DNA from: Acidobacteriota bacterium | Lineage (GTDB): Bacteria > Acidobacteriota > Terriglobia > Acidiferrales > UBA7541 | Reading direction: 5' to 3' | Assembly: GCA_013289715.1 (NCBI GenBank) | Contig: JABCZJ010000001.1 | Coordinates: 343,982-407,981 of the forward strand | DNA length: 64,000 nucleotides | Part shown: piece by piece, positions 17,840 to 27,331 of the stretch | How positions within the stretch are numbered: position 1 is the first letter of the stretch | Layout of the letters: every line of letters starts with the position of its first letter | Notes under the pieces: generated by a model | Databases searched by the model: none | Told to the model about the DNA's origin: nothing | What the model saw: the letters and a program-made list of their open reading frames with translations, nothing else | Translations under genes and position numbers: made by a program

Positions 17840-19045
17840 TCATTCCGCAGAATCCGGCGGAACAACCGTCGGGGTGCCGAGAATCCGGATCGTTCCGGCT
17901 GCCAGCACCGAGCTGGGCTGAACGGCCGATGTTTCGCTGGCGATAAAGGACCAAGTCTCGTTAGGAACGCGCAGAAATGCTGTGACAACGAGCGGATCGA
18001 ACAGAGTTCCCGAGCCGCGTTCGATTACGTCGCGCGCTGCCTGCAGCGGAAGAGCCGCGCGATACGGCCGATCGGAAGTCATCGCGTCGAGCGTATCCGC
18101 GACAGCAAAAATCCTGGCACTGAATGGAATTTCTTCCGCGCGCAACCCCTGCGGATAACCCGAGCCATCGAAGCGTTCGTGATGCGTGAGCACAATCTCC
18201 GCGGCGCCCGCCAAAAATGAAATGCTTTTCACCAGCTCGTAGCCGATTCTGGCGTGACGCCGCATGATCTCCCATTCCGATTCCGTCAGCGGACCAGGCT
18301 TGAGCAGCACGCGGTCGGGAGTCGCCAGCTTGCCGATATCGTGCAGCCAGGCGCCCATGGCGATGCTTCTAATTTCTTGTTCCAGTCCGCCGATGGATTT
18401 TGCGAGTTCCATGGAGTAGAGGAAAACGCGGCGCGAGTGCCCGGCCGTAGGACTGTCACGCAGGTCGATGGCCGCGCCGAGAGCTTCCAGCGTGTCTTCG
18501 TAACTGCGCTCGGTCTGCTGCAGCGCGGCGCGCAATTGCTGCGTGCGTTCAGAAACCATTTCCTCGAGGTGCAAGCGGTATTCCTGCACTTCGCGCTCGA
18601 GTTTTTTCTTCTGTAGGGCGCGATGAAGGCTGCCGAGCACGACATCGACGTCGAAGGGCTTCAGCAAATAGTCGTCGGCTCCCAATTGCATGGCGCGCAC
18701 GCCGACGCGCGTTTCGTCTTCGCCCGTGACCATCAGGAAAGCCAGCTGAGGATAGCGTTCGCGAACTTCAATCAGAAGATCCATGCCAGAGATGCCGGGC
18801 ATGCGCAGATCCGAGATCACGACATCGGTCGGATGGCTTTCAAGGATGCGAAGCGCTTCTTCGCCGCAGGCTGCGGTGCGGCATAGGAAATCCGCCTGCG
18901 TGAGCATCACCGACAAGATCTTGCGCAGTGCGGGATCGTCGTCCACAATCAACACGCGAACGGTCGGTGCGGGCGCCAATACGCTCGAGGGCACGTTGGC
19001 GTTGCCGGATTTTTCGGCGACCACGGAATGGGGAGTGACGGTCAT
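17840..19045 (-). CDS. Response regulator with HD-GYP cyclic-di-GMP phosphodiesterase domain
   Basis: 401 residues. The receiver domain (about 29-145) has VDDD (34-37), phospho-acceptor Asp 79 in VVISDLRMPG, and Lys 129 in LLKPFD. A short coiled coil (145-182) leads to the HD-GYP domain with HDIGK (235-239), the second metal site HHERFDG (288-294) and GYPQG (296-300). All metal ligands expected for activity appear present, so it likely degrades c-di-GMP when phosphorylated (RpfG type). It is the last gene of a three-gene minus-strand operon after a hybrid kinase and a REC-PilZ protein (24-base gap). Confidence 0.92.
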   Translation of the reverse strand: MTVTPHSVVAEKSGNANVPSSVLAPAPTVRVLIVDDDPALRKILSVMLTQADFLCRTAACGEEALRILESHPTDVVISDLRMPGISGMDLLIEVRERYPQLAFLMVTGEDETRVGVRAMQLGADDYLLKPFDVDVVLGSLHRALQKKKLEREVQEYRLHLEEMVSERTQQLRAALQQTERSYEDTLEALGAAIDLRDSPTAGHSRRVFLYSMELAKSIGGLEQEIRSIAMGAWLHDIGKLATPDRVLLKPGPLTESEWEIMRRHARIGYELVKSISFLAGAAEIVLTHHERFDGSGYPQGLRAEEIPFSARIFAVADTLDAMTSDRPYRAALPLQAARDVIERGSGTLFDPLVVTAFLRVPNETWSFIASETSAVQPSSVLAAGTIRILGTPTVVPPDSAE

Positions 19046-19069
19046 GTTGGCTGCGTGTTACATATCCCG

Positions 19070-19732
19070 CTACCTCAGAATCCACTCGCCGCGTTTTTCG
19101 ATAAACCGGAAACCATACAGAGCGGAAGTTCCCGCACGTTCTTCGGAGCGAACCACACGTGCCGTGCCGATGGACTTATCGGATCCCTTGACGATATAAA
19201 CCTCGACGCTGGAATCCTTCGCCAGAGTCGCGGTACAAGCGCAGAGGAAGGCGCTGACGCCGACGTTTTCGGTGAAGGTATTCTCCGTAAATTCTTTTCC
19301 GCGGCTGTCGGTTCCGGAAAGTTTCAGTTCGACGCGAATCTGCACGCGCACCTCCGCACGCGGAACCTGGGTCTGCCTTTTTACTTTCGCAAGCGAGCCC
19401 CTCAGAGCGTCAAAATCAACGGGCTTCTCGAAATAGCCGGCAGCGCCCATATCTTTGCAAGACTGCTTGATTTCAGCGGCCGTTTCGCCGCTAACGATAA
19501 ATATTGGAACGGGCTGAGCTTTGTTAATGGCCCCCAGGGCGCGGCACAGTCCGAGGCCCGAATGTTTGGGCATGCGCAAGTCCATCAAGATCGCGTCGGG
19601 TTTATGCTCCATGGCCAAAGCGAGAGCCTGGGAGGGATCACCGGTGTCTACAATCTCGTAATCGTCCGATAAATTCAGACGGAAGAGACGGCGCATGGCC
19701 TCATCGTCATCCACAATCAAAAGTCGTCTCAT
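19070..19732 (-). CDS. Response regulator with C-terminal PilZ-like domain
   Basis: 220 residues. The N-terminal receiver has VDDDE (7-11), Asp 51 in ILMDLRMP and Lys in YFEKPVDF. From about residue 118 follows a beta-rich segment RAEVRVQIRVELKLSGTD, then TENVGVSAF and a final LYGFRFIEK, which fits a PilZ fold (R-rich start, then D/N-x-S-x-x-G-like ENVGVSAF). The RxxxR motif is imperfect and the second motif lacks the canonical Ser, so c-di-GMP binding is doubtful. It is placed between the hybrid kinase and the HD-GYP regulator (33- and 24-base gaps), so the three probably form one phosphorelay. Confidence 0.78.
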   Translation of the reverse strand: MRRLLIVDDDEAMRRLFRLNLSDDYEIVDTGDPSQALALAMEHKPDAILMDLRMPKHSGLGLCRALGAINKAQPVPIFIVSGETAAEIKQSCKDMGAAGYFEKPVDFDALRGSLAKVKRQTQVPRAEVRVQIRVELKLSGTDSRGKEFTENTFTENVGVSAFLCACTATLAKDSSVEVYIVKGSDKSIGTARVVRSEERAGTSALYGFRFIEKRGEWILR

Positions 19733-19765
19733 TGCTAGAGCTGCCTCCTGTTGCGCAATCCGTTT

Positions 19766-22048
19766 TTAGGTCTTTGTGAGAATCACAGGTTCCGCAACGA
19801 CCGGCGGAACGACGGTGTCCGCGTCCAGTACTTCGCGCACTTTGCGGATCAGGTTCTCTTCGCTGAAAGGTTTGTGCAGCAAGTGAGTGCCGGAGTCCAG
19901 GACGCCGTGATCCATGATCGCGTCGTCCGTGTATCCGGACATGTACAGAATCTTCAGGCCGGGCTGGAGAAGTTCCAGGCGTCCGGCGAGCGCGCGGCCG
20001 TTCAGACCGGGCATGATGACGTCAGTCAGCAGCAGATTGATGCGCTCAGGCTTTTGTTCCACCAGCTGCAGGGCGGCGGCACCGTTGGCGGCAACCAGAA
20101 CCCGATAGCCGTGCTGTTCGAGCAGCATGTGGGTGAGCTTGCGCAGCGCGTCCGCGTCTTCCACCAGGAGTATGGTTTCTGCTCCGCGAAACACTTCGAC
20201 GATGGGCGCGACGGGTTCGGGCACGCTGACCAGTTCTTCAATGCGCGGCAAATAAATTTCGAATGCCGTACCTTTGCCGAGCGCGCTTTCCACCCAAACG
20301 TATCCGCCGCTTTGTTTCACTACGCCGTAGACGGTTGCGAGGCCCAGACCCGTGCCTTTACCGCGTTCCTTGGTGGTGAAAAAAGGTTCGAAAATGTGCG
20401 CGAGGGTTTCAGAGTCAATGCCGGTGCCGGTATCGGCGACCGATAGCATTACGAACTCGCCGGCCTTCGAGCCGGGATGAGAGCGAGCCCAAGCTTCGTC
20501 GAGCACGGCGTTGGCTGTGGTGATTACCACCTTTCCGCCGCCGGGCATCGCATCGCGCGCGTTGACAGCGAGGTTCATCACCACCTGCTCGAGCTGTCCG
20601 TGATCGGCCTTCACGCGGCCGACCGCAGGATCCAGAGCGATGACGATTTCGATATCGTCGCCGATGAGCCGCGGCAACATTTTTTCCATTTCCGAAATCA
20701 AGGAATTGATGTTCAGCACCGCAGGGGCGAGGACTTGCTGGCGGCTGAAGGCTAGTAACTGGCGCGTAAGAGAAGCGGCGCGCTGGCCGGCCTTCTCGAT
20801 TTCTTCGGCGTGCTCCAGAAATGGGGTGCCCGGCGGCAGAGTCCGTTTCAGCACCTGGCTGTAGCCGATGATGACGCCAAGCAGATTATTGAAATCGTGG
20901 GCGATACCTCCAGACAGGCGGCCCACCGCCTCCATTTTTTGGGCCATGCGCAACTGGCGCTCCAGCAGCCATTTCTCGGTGACGTCTTCCGCGAAAACCT
21001 CAAAATATGCGGCGCCATCGGTTGCGGACTTTACGAACCAGCCTGTGCAGCGAGCTTTGATCGGCGTGCCATCCTTGCGTTTCCAATCCACCTGCACGTC
21101 AGTGAAATCTTTCTGGTTAGTGAACAAATCATTCACGCGCTGACGTTCGAGCGGATCCACATAGACGTCCGTGGTGAGGTCCAACCGCAGCAATTCAGCC
21201 TGCGATTCGTAGCCCAGCATTTTCTGCAGCGCAGGATTGACGAGCAGCAACTTTCCGGAAGCCTGCGCACGGTAGATGCCGTAGGGCGCATTCTCGATCA
21301 CCGAGCGAAAGCTGACTTCGGACAAGCGCAGCGCTTCCGAGGCCTGTTTTCGCGCGGTGATATCGCGGTTGACGATGACCAGTTTCTCCGGAACGCCGCT
21401 GGCGTTGCCGATGACGCTGGAGGTAGACTCCAGAACGATCCAGGTGCCGTTCTTGTGACGGATGCGATATTCCAGGTTCTCGCCGATTCCCGTGCGCCGC
21501 GCTTCCGCTGCCGCCGCTCTCACGCGTTCGCGGTCTTCCGGATGAATCTGATCCATCGAGGATGAATTCTTCAGTTCTTCGGAAGAGTAGCCGAGTATTT
21601 TCTGGTAGGCATCGCTGTTGAAGATGCGCTGGCCGTCCATGTCCACCACGGCGATCATGTCCGCGGCGTTTTCGCTGATCAGGCGGAAAAGTTCTTCGCG
21701 CTCCGCCAGGCGGCCGCGCATGCGATGAATCTGCAATTGCTGAAAGATGGTGTAGATGTCGAAAATCAGGACCAACGCGACCAAGCCCTGCACGACCGGG
21801 GGAACCAGGTGAAGGGCGAATTTGTATTCTTGCAGCCCGAGGCCGGGAAGAATGAACGCCATCAAGCCGGCCAGCAAAACCAAGCTGACGAGAATGGCGG
21901 CGACCCACAACTGCCACTCTCTGCGCTCAATGCGGCGGAGATGGGTCTTTGCGGTGTCAATCGGCTCGATGAGTTTGGATTGACGTTTTGGTGGTTTGGT
22001 CAGTTCCACGGTGCTCCTATCGGCGATAGCGCTGGGCGCGGCATCCAC
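19766..22048 (-). CDS. Membrane hybrid sensor histidine kinase (TM-PAS-PAS-HisKA-HATPase-REC)
   Basis: 760 residues. Two transmembrane helices (about 45-72 and 78-100) are followed by two PAS domains ([17 protein letters not shown] and the one starting near [12 protein letters not shown]), each with a PAC-like tail. The HisKA box is [12 protein letters not shown] (His near 386), the HATPase N box [13 protein letters not shown], then [13 protein letters not shown], and a C-terminal receiver with [10 protein letters not shown] (Asp near 677) and HKPFSEENL. This NtrB/hybrid arrangement passes phosphate to its own receiver and probably to the two downstream regulators in the same operon. The signal is unknown; there is no large periplasmic sensor. 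Confidence 0.92.
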   Translation of the reverse strand: MDAAPSAIADRSTVELTKPPKRQSKLIEPIDTAKTHLRRIERREWQLWVAAILVSLVLLAGLMAFILPGLGLQEYKFALHLVPPVVQGLVALVLIFDIYTIFQQLQIHRMRGRLAEREELFRLISENAADMIAVVDMDGQRIFNSDAYQKILGYSSEELKNSSSMDQIHPEDRERVRAAAAEARRTGIGENLEYRIRHKNGTWIVLESTSSVIGNASGVPEKLVIVNRDITARKQASEALRLSEVSFRSVIENAPYGIYRAQASGKLLLVNPALQKMLGYESQAELLRLDLTTDVYVDPLERQRVNDLFTNQKDFTDVQVDWKRKDGTPIKARCTGWFVKSATDGAAYFEVFAEDVTEKWLLERQLRMAQKMEAVGRLSGGIAHDFNNLLGVIIGYSQVLKRTLPPGTPFLEHAEEIEKAGQRAASLTRQLLAFSRQQVLAPAVLNINSLISEMEKMLPRLIGDDIEIVIALDPAVGRVKADHGQLEQVVMNLAVNARDAMPGGGKVVITTANAVLDEAWARSHPGSKAGEFVMLSVADTGTGIDSETLAHIFEPFFTTKERGKGTGLGLATVYGVVKQSGGYVWVESALGKGTAFEIYLPRIEELVSVPEPVAPIVEVFRGAETILLVEDADALRKLTHMLLEQHGYRVLVAANGAAALQLVEQKPERINLLLTDVIMPGLNGRALAGRLELLQPGLKILYMSGYTDDAIMDHGVLDSGTHLLHKPFSEENLIRKVREVLDADTVVPPVVAEPVILTKT

Positions 22049-23022
22049 GATCGCCGGCGTGCAACGCGCACGGATGCTGCTACGCGCAAAGTTTGGCTCC
22101 AGTATCTACTGCACGATGTCGGCCATCCGATACGCCATTCAGCCGCACCAAACCGGAATTCCACTGGTGGCAATAGCCATGAGGCTGGAATTGACCAGAC
22201 GTAAACAATCTTGTAAAACAATTCACAGGTTTCTCAGACGTCAGCATGAAGCGCCGGCCCGCATACCCGGCGGTTGGCTTTCCTCAACACGATCATGCGG
22301 CGACACGAGCTCATATTTTGGGACGAGCCGTTAAAAACGGTACACCGGGAGGCGAGTAGCAACTGCCGGTTAGCGCGGGGCCTCGCCGAACTTGCGCTGA
22401 AACTTCCAAATCCGGTACTGAGTCTGCAAGGTGTACTTCAGGTAGACTGTACAAAATAGCACAGATGTCGAATAGGTACAGATACCGGACTAGCTCTGTG
22501 TTCCACGCAGGACGAAGGAATAGGGCCCTTGACTTGGTCTAATACAATCTCAGATATCTCGACCGGACAGCAAACTTCTGGAATCCAGAAATGACGAAGT
22601 TGAGACTCTCTAAGGGTTGTCAAGTTTGCAACGAGGTTTTGAAACACCCGCGCCAATTGCGTACCGTCTGTCGTGGCGGCTGGCAGCCAGTCGTGGGTTT
22701 CCGAATTGCTTGAGGCGAGAGTCGGATGGAAGGAAAGCTCGCGGCGAAAAGCACCAGGGTGGCAATTCGTGTGAAATGCGGTTGGTTCCAGTCCGAACCG
22801 TAGGAGGTGGAACGGTAAAGGCCCGGCCAATTGTATTTGGCTGACCTCATCGCGTGGGCACCCTGGGGTGCGAAGGGCTGCGGTCCGGAAAATGCCGTGC
22901 TGGAAACTCCTCGCATGCGGGAAACATTTTGCGGCTGTCACGATTCTGTAACATGGGCGCGCGGAAGACGCTCGCGGGCTTCGCAGTCCTCGTGAATTCG
23001 TAGTAGGCTCTTGCCTGCGCAA
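22049..23022. other. 974-base gap between signalling operon and ABC transporter
   Basis: No intact gene is supported. It contains a short histidine-kinase remnant at 22621-22698 on the minus strand and presumably the divergent promoters of the two flanking units. I see no clear promoter for either. Confidence 0.4.
22621..22698 (-). pseudogene. Remnant of a histidine kinase ATPase domain
   Basis: The minus strand reads THDWLPAATTDGTQLARVF followed by QNLVANL. This is the familiar run before and through the N box of phytochrome-like histidine kinases (compare THDPLPTV..D.TQL.QVFQNLI.NA). Homology stops abruptly at both sides and no start or other kinase motifs surround it, so it looks like a 26-codon scar of a lost gene. 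Family assignment is from motif memory. Confidence 0.45.
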
Positions 23023-24777
23023 ATGAACAATCAGGAAACACAAAAGCTGCGGAACCTGCTGAAGCAAAGGCAGTGGGGTCCGGCGATCGAGTTGCTGCGA
23101 AAAACCGACCCCAGCTCGGCCGCGGATTTTTTTCTCAGCGAGCCCTACGACGAACAGCGCGCGCTGTTTCACGCGATGCCCATGGACATGGCGGCGTCGC
23201 TGATCGTACACCTGCCGTATTACCACGCCTACGTGCTGCTGCATTCTCTGCCGTCGCAGGAAATGCGCGCGGTGGTCGAGGCGATGACGCCGGGCGAGCG
23301 CAATCATTTTCTGGACGCGCTGCCGGAAGAGGCGTGGCAGTGCCTGATGGACGAGTTGGCGGAAGCCGGCACCGGTGCGCCATACTGCGCGGTGACGGAC
23401 ACCGACGCCGGCGCAGCGACCACGGAGTTCGCGCCGCCGGTCGTTGACACCGAGCCAATCATTCAGGCTCGGCAAATAGAAAAAAGTTACCAGCAGCCTG
23501 ACGGACGGCAGATTCAGGTGATCGCTCCGGTGGATTTTTCCGTCGAGCCGAATACCATCATCGCGCTTCTGGGTCCTTCCGGTTCCGGAAAATCCACGCT
23601 GCTGCGAATTCTTTCCGGGCTGGCAGCGCCTTCGGCGGGAGAAGTCTTGTGGCACGGCCAGCCGATGCACGGGTGCCGTCCGAATGTAGCGATCGTGTTT
23701 CAGAGTTTCGCGCTTTTCCCGTGGCTCACGGTGCTGGAAAACGTGGAAGCGCCGTTGCTCGCACGCGGGATCACGCATTTCGAACGGCATCGCAAGGCGC
23801 TGCGAGCGCTGGCTTCGGTAGGGTTGCACGGGTTCGAGTCCGCGTACCCCAAGGAATTATCCGGTGGAATGAAACAGCGCGTCGGATTCGCCCGGGCGCT
23901 GGCCGTCGAGCCGGAGATTCTGTTCATGGACGAGCCATTTTCCGCGCTGGACGTGCTGACGGCCGAAAACCTGCGTGGCGAGCTGCTGGAACTGTGGCTG
24001 GCGAAGAAAGTTCCCACAAAAAGTATTTTCATCGTTACGCACAATATCGAAGAAGCGGTGCTGCTGGCGGACCGCATCATCGTGCTGGGGCGCAATCCCG
24101 CGAAGATTCGCGCGGATTTCCGGGTGCCGCTGCAGCATCCGCGCGACCGCAAGTCCGCGGCGTTTGTTCTTTATGTGGATTACATCTACAAAGTAATGAC
24201 CCAGCCGCAACTGGAGCTGGCGCCGCCGTCGAAAACTGAACACAAGGAGAAAGCGGCGGCGCAGATGCTGCCGCATTCGCGGCCGGGCGGGATTGGCGGC
24301 TTGCTCGAATTACTGGACGATCGCGGCGGCGAGGAAGATATGTACCACATCGCCGAAGAACTGCTGCTGGAGATCGACGACCTGCTGCCGATTCTGGATG
24401 CTGCGACGCTGCTCGGATTTGCCACGGTACACGAAGGTGATGTACGCATCACGGAGAAGGGGCGTGCTTTCGCGCAGGCAGATATACCCACGCGAAAAAT
24501 ATTGTTCCGTGAGGCGGTGCTGGCGCACGTATCGCTGCTGCAGCAAATTCAATCCGCGCTGGAAAAGAAAACGAATCACACCATGCCGGTGGAATTTTTC
24601 CGTGACTTGCTGGACGAACGCTTTGCGCAAGTAGAAGTGGAACACCAGATTGAGACCGCGCTGAACTGGGGCCGCTACGCGGAGCTCTTCACCTACGACG
24701 CGGAAGACGATACCGTGCACCTGCACCAGCCAGATCATCGCGGCGACAATTCTCCGGAAAGCGCTTCCCTGCACTGA
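23023..24777 (+). CDS. ABC transporter ATPase (NitT/TauT type) with MgtE_N-like head and AAA-associated tail
   Basis: 584 residues, about twice a normal ABC ATPase. Residues 1-115 form leucine/proline-patterned helical repeats ([42 protein letters not shown]) resembling the MgtE N-terminal domain. The ATPase (about 146-385) has Walker [10 protein letters not shown] (184-192), Q-loop [14 protein letters not shown], signature LSGGMKQR and Walker B ILFMDEP with SALD, as in NrtD/SsuB/TauB. The remaining 180 residues match the AAA-associated C-terminal domain seen on such ATPases. ATG 23023 is used; an in-frame TTG lies 12 bases earlier. The stop overlaps the permease start by one base (TGATG), so the two are translationally coupled. 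Substrate unknown. Confidence 0.87.
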   Translation: MNNQETQKLRNLLKQRQWGPAIELLRKTDPSSAADFFLSEPYDEQRALFHAMPMDMAASLIVHLPYYHAYVLLHSLPSQEMRAVVEAMTPGERNHFLDALPEEAWQCLMDELAEAGTGAPYCAVTDTDAGAATTEFAPPVVDTEPIIQARQIEKSYQQPDGRQIQVIAPVDFSVEPNTIIALLGPSGSGKSTLLRILSGLAAPSAGEVLWHGQPMHGCRPNVAIVFQSFALFPWLTVLENVEAPLLARGITHFERHRKALRALASVGLHGFESAYPKELSGGMKQRVGFARALAVEPEILFMDEPFSALDVLTAENLRGELLELWLAKKVPTKSIFIVTHNIEEAVLLADRIIVLGRNPAKIRADFRVPLQHPRDRKSAAFVLYVDYIYKVMTQPQLELAPPSKTEHKEKAAAQMLPHSRPGGIGGLLELLDDRGGEEDMYHIAEELLLEIDDLLPILDAATLLGFATVHEGDVRITEKGRAFAQADIPTRKILFREAVLAHVSLLQQIQSALEKKTNHTMPVEFFRDLLDERFAQVEVEHQIETALNWGRYAELFTYDAEDDTVHLHQPDHRGDNSPESASLH

Positions 24778-26528
24778 TGGCCAGCGAAACACAGAAAACT
24801 TCAAGCGGCACCATGACGTGGGGAACGATTCCGCCCAACGTGCCTTCCCTTTTGCGCGATCTGCCGATCCTGCTGGCGGCACTGGCTCTTTTTTACGCCA
24901 TACTTTCCATGACGCATTACTGGTTGAGCCCGGTCGGCCCGCCGATGGAAATCCATCTGGAACCGAGCGCGCTGCCGAGATACGCGATGTTTTCCGTGCT
25001 GCGAATCGCGGCCGCATATGTGGTGAGCCTGGCGTTCACCCTGGTGTATGGATACGTTGCGGCGTACAACACGCGCGCGGAAAAGTTCATGGTGCCGCTA
25101 CTGGATACGCTGCAGTCCATTCCAGTGCTCAGCTTTCTTCCCGCTGTGATGGTAGCGATGGTGGGGCTTTTTCCGACCAAGCAGCTCGGCGTGGAGTTGG
25201 GCTCGATATTGCTAATTTTTACCGGGCAAGTGTGGAACATGACGTTCAGTTTCTATTCATCGCTGAAAAGCATTCCGCCCGAGATGCGCGAAGTGGCGGA
25301 GATTTACCGCTGGAGCTGGTGGCAACGATTCACGCAGATGGAGCTGCCTTATTCGATCATCGGGCTGGTGTGGAATTCGATGATGTCGGTGGCGGGCGGC
25401 TGGTTTTTTCTGATGGCTTGCGAGATGTTCACGCTGGGAGATCGCGATTTGCGTCTGCCGGGGCTGGGCTCCTATCTGCAGACCGCCGCGAACGTCGGGA
25501 ATACGCGGGCGATCTGGTGGGGGATGGCAGTGATGATCGGAATCATTGTGGTGATTGACCAGTTGGTGTGGCGGCCGGTGATCGCGTGGGCGGAAAAATT
25601 CAAATTCGAACAGGTGGAATCGACCGACGCTCCGACTTCGCCGGTTCTGGATTTGCTGCGCAGTTCGAGAATTTTGCCGTACTTTTCGCGGCTGACGGTG
25701 CGGCCGGCGCGCGAATTCTTGAGTTTGCATTTTGCGCAACGCCATGCGGCGGTTGGCGCGGGGCGAGTGTCGCGCGGGATTTATCACTGGCTGACGCGCC
25801 TGATGCTGGCGGCGCTGCTCGCGGGGATCTGTTACGAATCGGTGAAAATGGTGATGCTGTTGACCCATCTGACGCGCGATGAATTGCGCAGCATATTTCT
25901 GGGAGCGGGCGCGACGTTCCTGCGCGTGGCTTTCACTTTATTCCTCGCAGGGTTGTGGACCATTCCCGTGGGAATCCTGATCGGGCTGAAGCCGAAACTT
26001 TCGGCGATCGCGCAACCGATCGCGCAGGTAGCGGCTTCGGTGCCCGCCACCGCGCTGTTTCCGATTATCTTGCTGGTGCTGATCCGCGCGGGTGGCGGAT
26101 TGGGAATCGGGTCGATCATGCTGCTGCTCTTGGGGACGCAGTGGTACATCCTGTTCAACGTGATCGCGGGCGCCATCGCGATTCCTACCGATCTGAAAGA
26201 GGTGTGCTCTGTTTTTCGTTTTGGCAGAACGGAACGCTGGCGAGAGCTGCTCTTGCCGGGAATTTTTCCGTTTTTGATTACGGGATTTGTGACGGCCTCA
26301 GGCGGAGCGTGGAACGCCAGCATCGTCGCGGAGTATTTCAAATTTCGCGGCCATACGTATCTGACTACAGGGCTGGGAGCAGTGATCAGCAATGCGACGG
26401 ACACCGGGAATACGCGCGTGTTGCTGGCAGCGACGATCCTGATGGCGGCGATGGTGGTGACGATCAACCGGCTGGTATGGCGTCGGTTGTATCAGCTGGC
26501 ATCCACGCGTTTCCGGCTGGAAAACTGA
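24777..26528 (+). CDS. ABC transporter permease, two permease domains fused in one chain
   Basis: 583 residues with two successive binding-protein-dependent permease units (about 30-275 and 340-580), each with five or six helices. EAA-like loops are visible in both: EMREVAEIYRWSWWQRF in the first, DLKEVCSVFRFGRTERW in the second. The two halves are diverged duplicates (GGWFFLMACEMF against GGAWNASIVAEYF; TANVGNTRAIWW against ATDTGNTRVLLA), so one chain makes the full channel. It is translationally coupled to the ATPase. No periplasmic binding protein is encoded nearby, so it is supplied from elsewhere or the system is unusual. The NitT/TauT relatives import nitrate, sulfonates, bicarbonate or thiamine precursors. 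Confidence 0.88.
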   Translation: MASETQKTSSGTMTWGTIPPNVPSLLRDLPILLAALALFYAILSMTHYWLSPVGPPMEIHLEPSALPRYAMFSVLRIAAAYVVSLAFTLVYGYVAAYNTRAEKFMVPLLDTLQSIPVLSFLPAVMVAMVGLFPTKQLGVELGSILLIFTGQVWNMTFSFYSSLKSIPPEMREVAEIYRWSWWQRFTQMELPYSIIGLVWNSMMSVAGGWFFLMACEMFTLGDRDLRLPGLGSYLQTAANVGNTRAIWWGMAVMIGIIVVIDQLVWRPVIAWAEKFKFEQVESTDAPTSPVLDLLRSSRILPYFSRLTVRPAREFLSLHFAQRHAAVGAGRVSRGIYHWLTRLMLAALLAGICYESVKMVMLLTHLTRDELRSIFLGAGATFLRVAFTLFLAGLWTIPVGILIGLKPKLSAIAQPIAQVAASVPATALFPIILLVLIRAGGGLGIGSIMLLLLGTQWYILFNVIAGAIAIPTDLKEVCSVFRFGRTERWRELLLPGIFPFLITGFVTASGGAWNASIVAEYFKFRGHTYLTTGLGAVISNATDTGNTRVLLAATILMAAMVVTINRLVWRRLYQLASTRFRLEN

Positions 26529-26586
26529 ACTGATCGCGGCGTCGCCCAGGGCTCAGCTATCTCAACGATTCATGTTGCTATGCAGC

Positions 26587-27282
26587 CTAGCGTTTCACGG
26601 CCCACAGCAACCCGATCCCACCGAAAATAAACTCGCGAGCGTCCACGCGATGATATCCCGTCCGCTGCAGCAGCGAGGAGTACTCTTGCACGGAGACGAA
26701 ACTGCGGATCGAATCGGGAATGTAAGTGTAAGTGCGCGGCTTGCCGTGCAGGAGCGTGCCCCAGAAGGCGCCCTGCACGTATAAAAATCCCAAATACAGT
26801 TGACGGAATACGCGATTCGTCGGGAGAAAAAAGTCAAGACTGACCATGACTCCGCCCGGCCGCGTGATGCGTTCGATTTCACGCACGGCAGCGTTGAGAT
26901 TCGGAAAATTTCGCAAACCGTAGCCGATAAAGACGCAATCGAAAGACGCTGAAGCGAACGGCAGCGCAGTGGCGTCGGCGCACACCGCTTCCTCCAGACC
27001 ATGCCGGCGCCCTACACGCAACATTCCCTCCGATAGGTCCACGGCTACCGATCGCGCCGCGGGCAAACGCTCGCGCACCAGCCGGGAAAAATCGCCGGTG
27101 CCCGATGCCAGATCAAGAACCAGCGCGTTTTCCGGCAGCGACGCACGCAGCACGCCGAGGCGTTTCCAGCGGCCATCCATGCCATAGGAAATGACGCGCG
27201 TAATGAAATCGTATTTGGGCGCGATCTTGTTAAACATTTCGCGCATCAAGCGCGTGTCCTGGCGTTCGGCGGGAATGGTCAT
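26587..27282 (-). CDS. ubiE: UbiE/MenG-type SAM-dependent methyltransferase
   Basis: 231 residues from ATG 27282; the open frame extends upstream into the preceding gene, but the family N-terminus (MREMFNKIAPKYDFITRVIS) begins just after this codon. The SAM motif VLDLASGTGDFS and the family box RVGRRHGLEEAVCADATALPF, then IGYGLRNFPN, are typical of the demethylmenaquinone/2-polyprenyl-benzoquinol methyltransferase that finishes quinone synthesis. Acidobacteriota use menaquinone, so MenG activity is most likely. It lies 49 bases after the TPR membrane protein on the same strand; no other men genes are in the window. Confidence 0.88.
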   Translation of the reverse strand: MTIPAERQDTRLMREMFNKIAPKYDFITRVISYGMDGRWKRLGVLRASLPENALVLDLASGTGDFSRLVRERLPAARSVAVDLSEGMLRVGRRHGLEEAVCADATALPFASASFDCVFIGYGLRNFPNLNAAVREIERITRPGGVMVSLDFFLPTNRVFRQLYLGFLYVQGAFWGTLLHGKPRTYTYIPDSIRSFVSVQEYSSLLQRTGYHRVDAREFIFGGIGLLWAVKR

Positions 27283-27331
27283 GGGTCGTGCGAATTTTAC
27301 ACGGTTTGCCGCCGGCGAAGGCGGGGTTATT

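Noticed and set aside
22438..23829. 463-residue minus-strand frame across the ABC gene start
   Set aside because: Most of it is antisense to the ATPase. Only the short kinase-like piece at 22621-22698 is meaningful.
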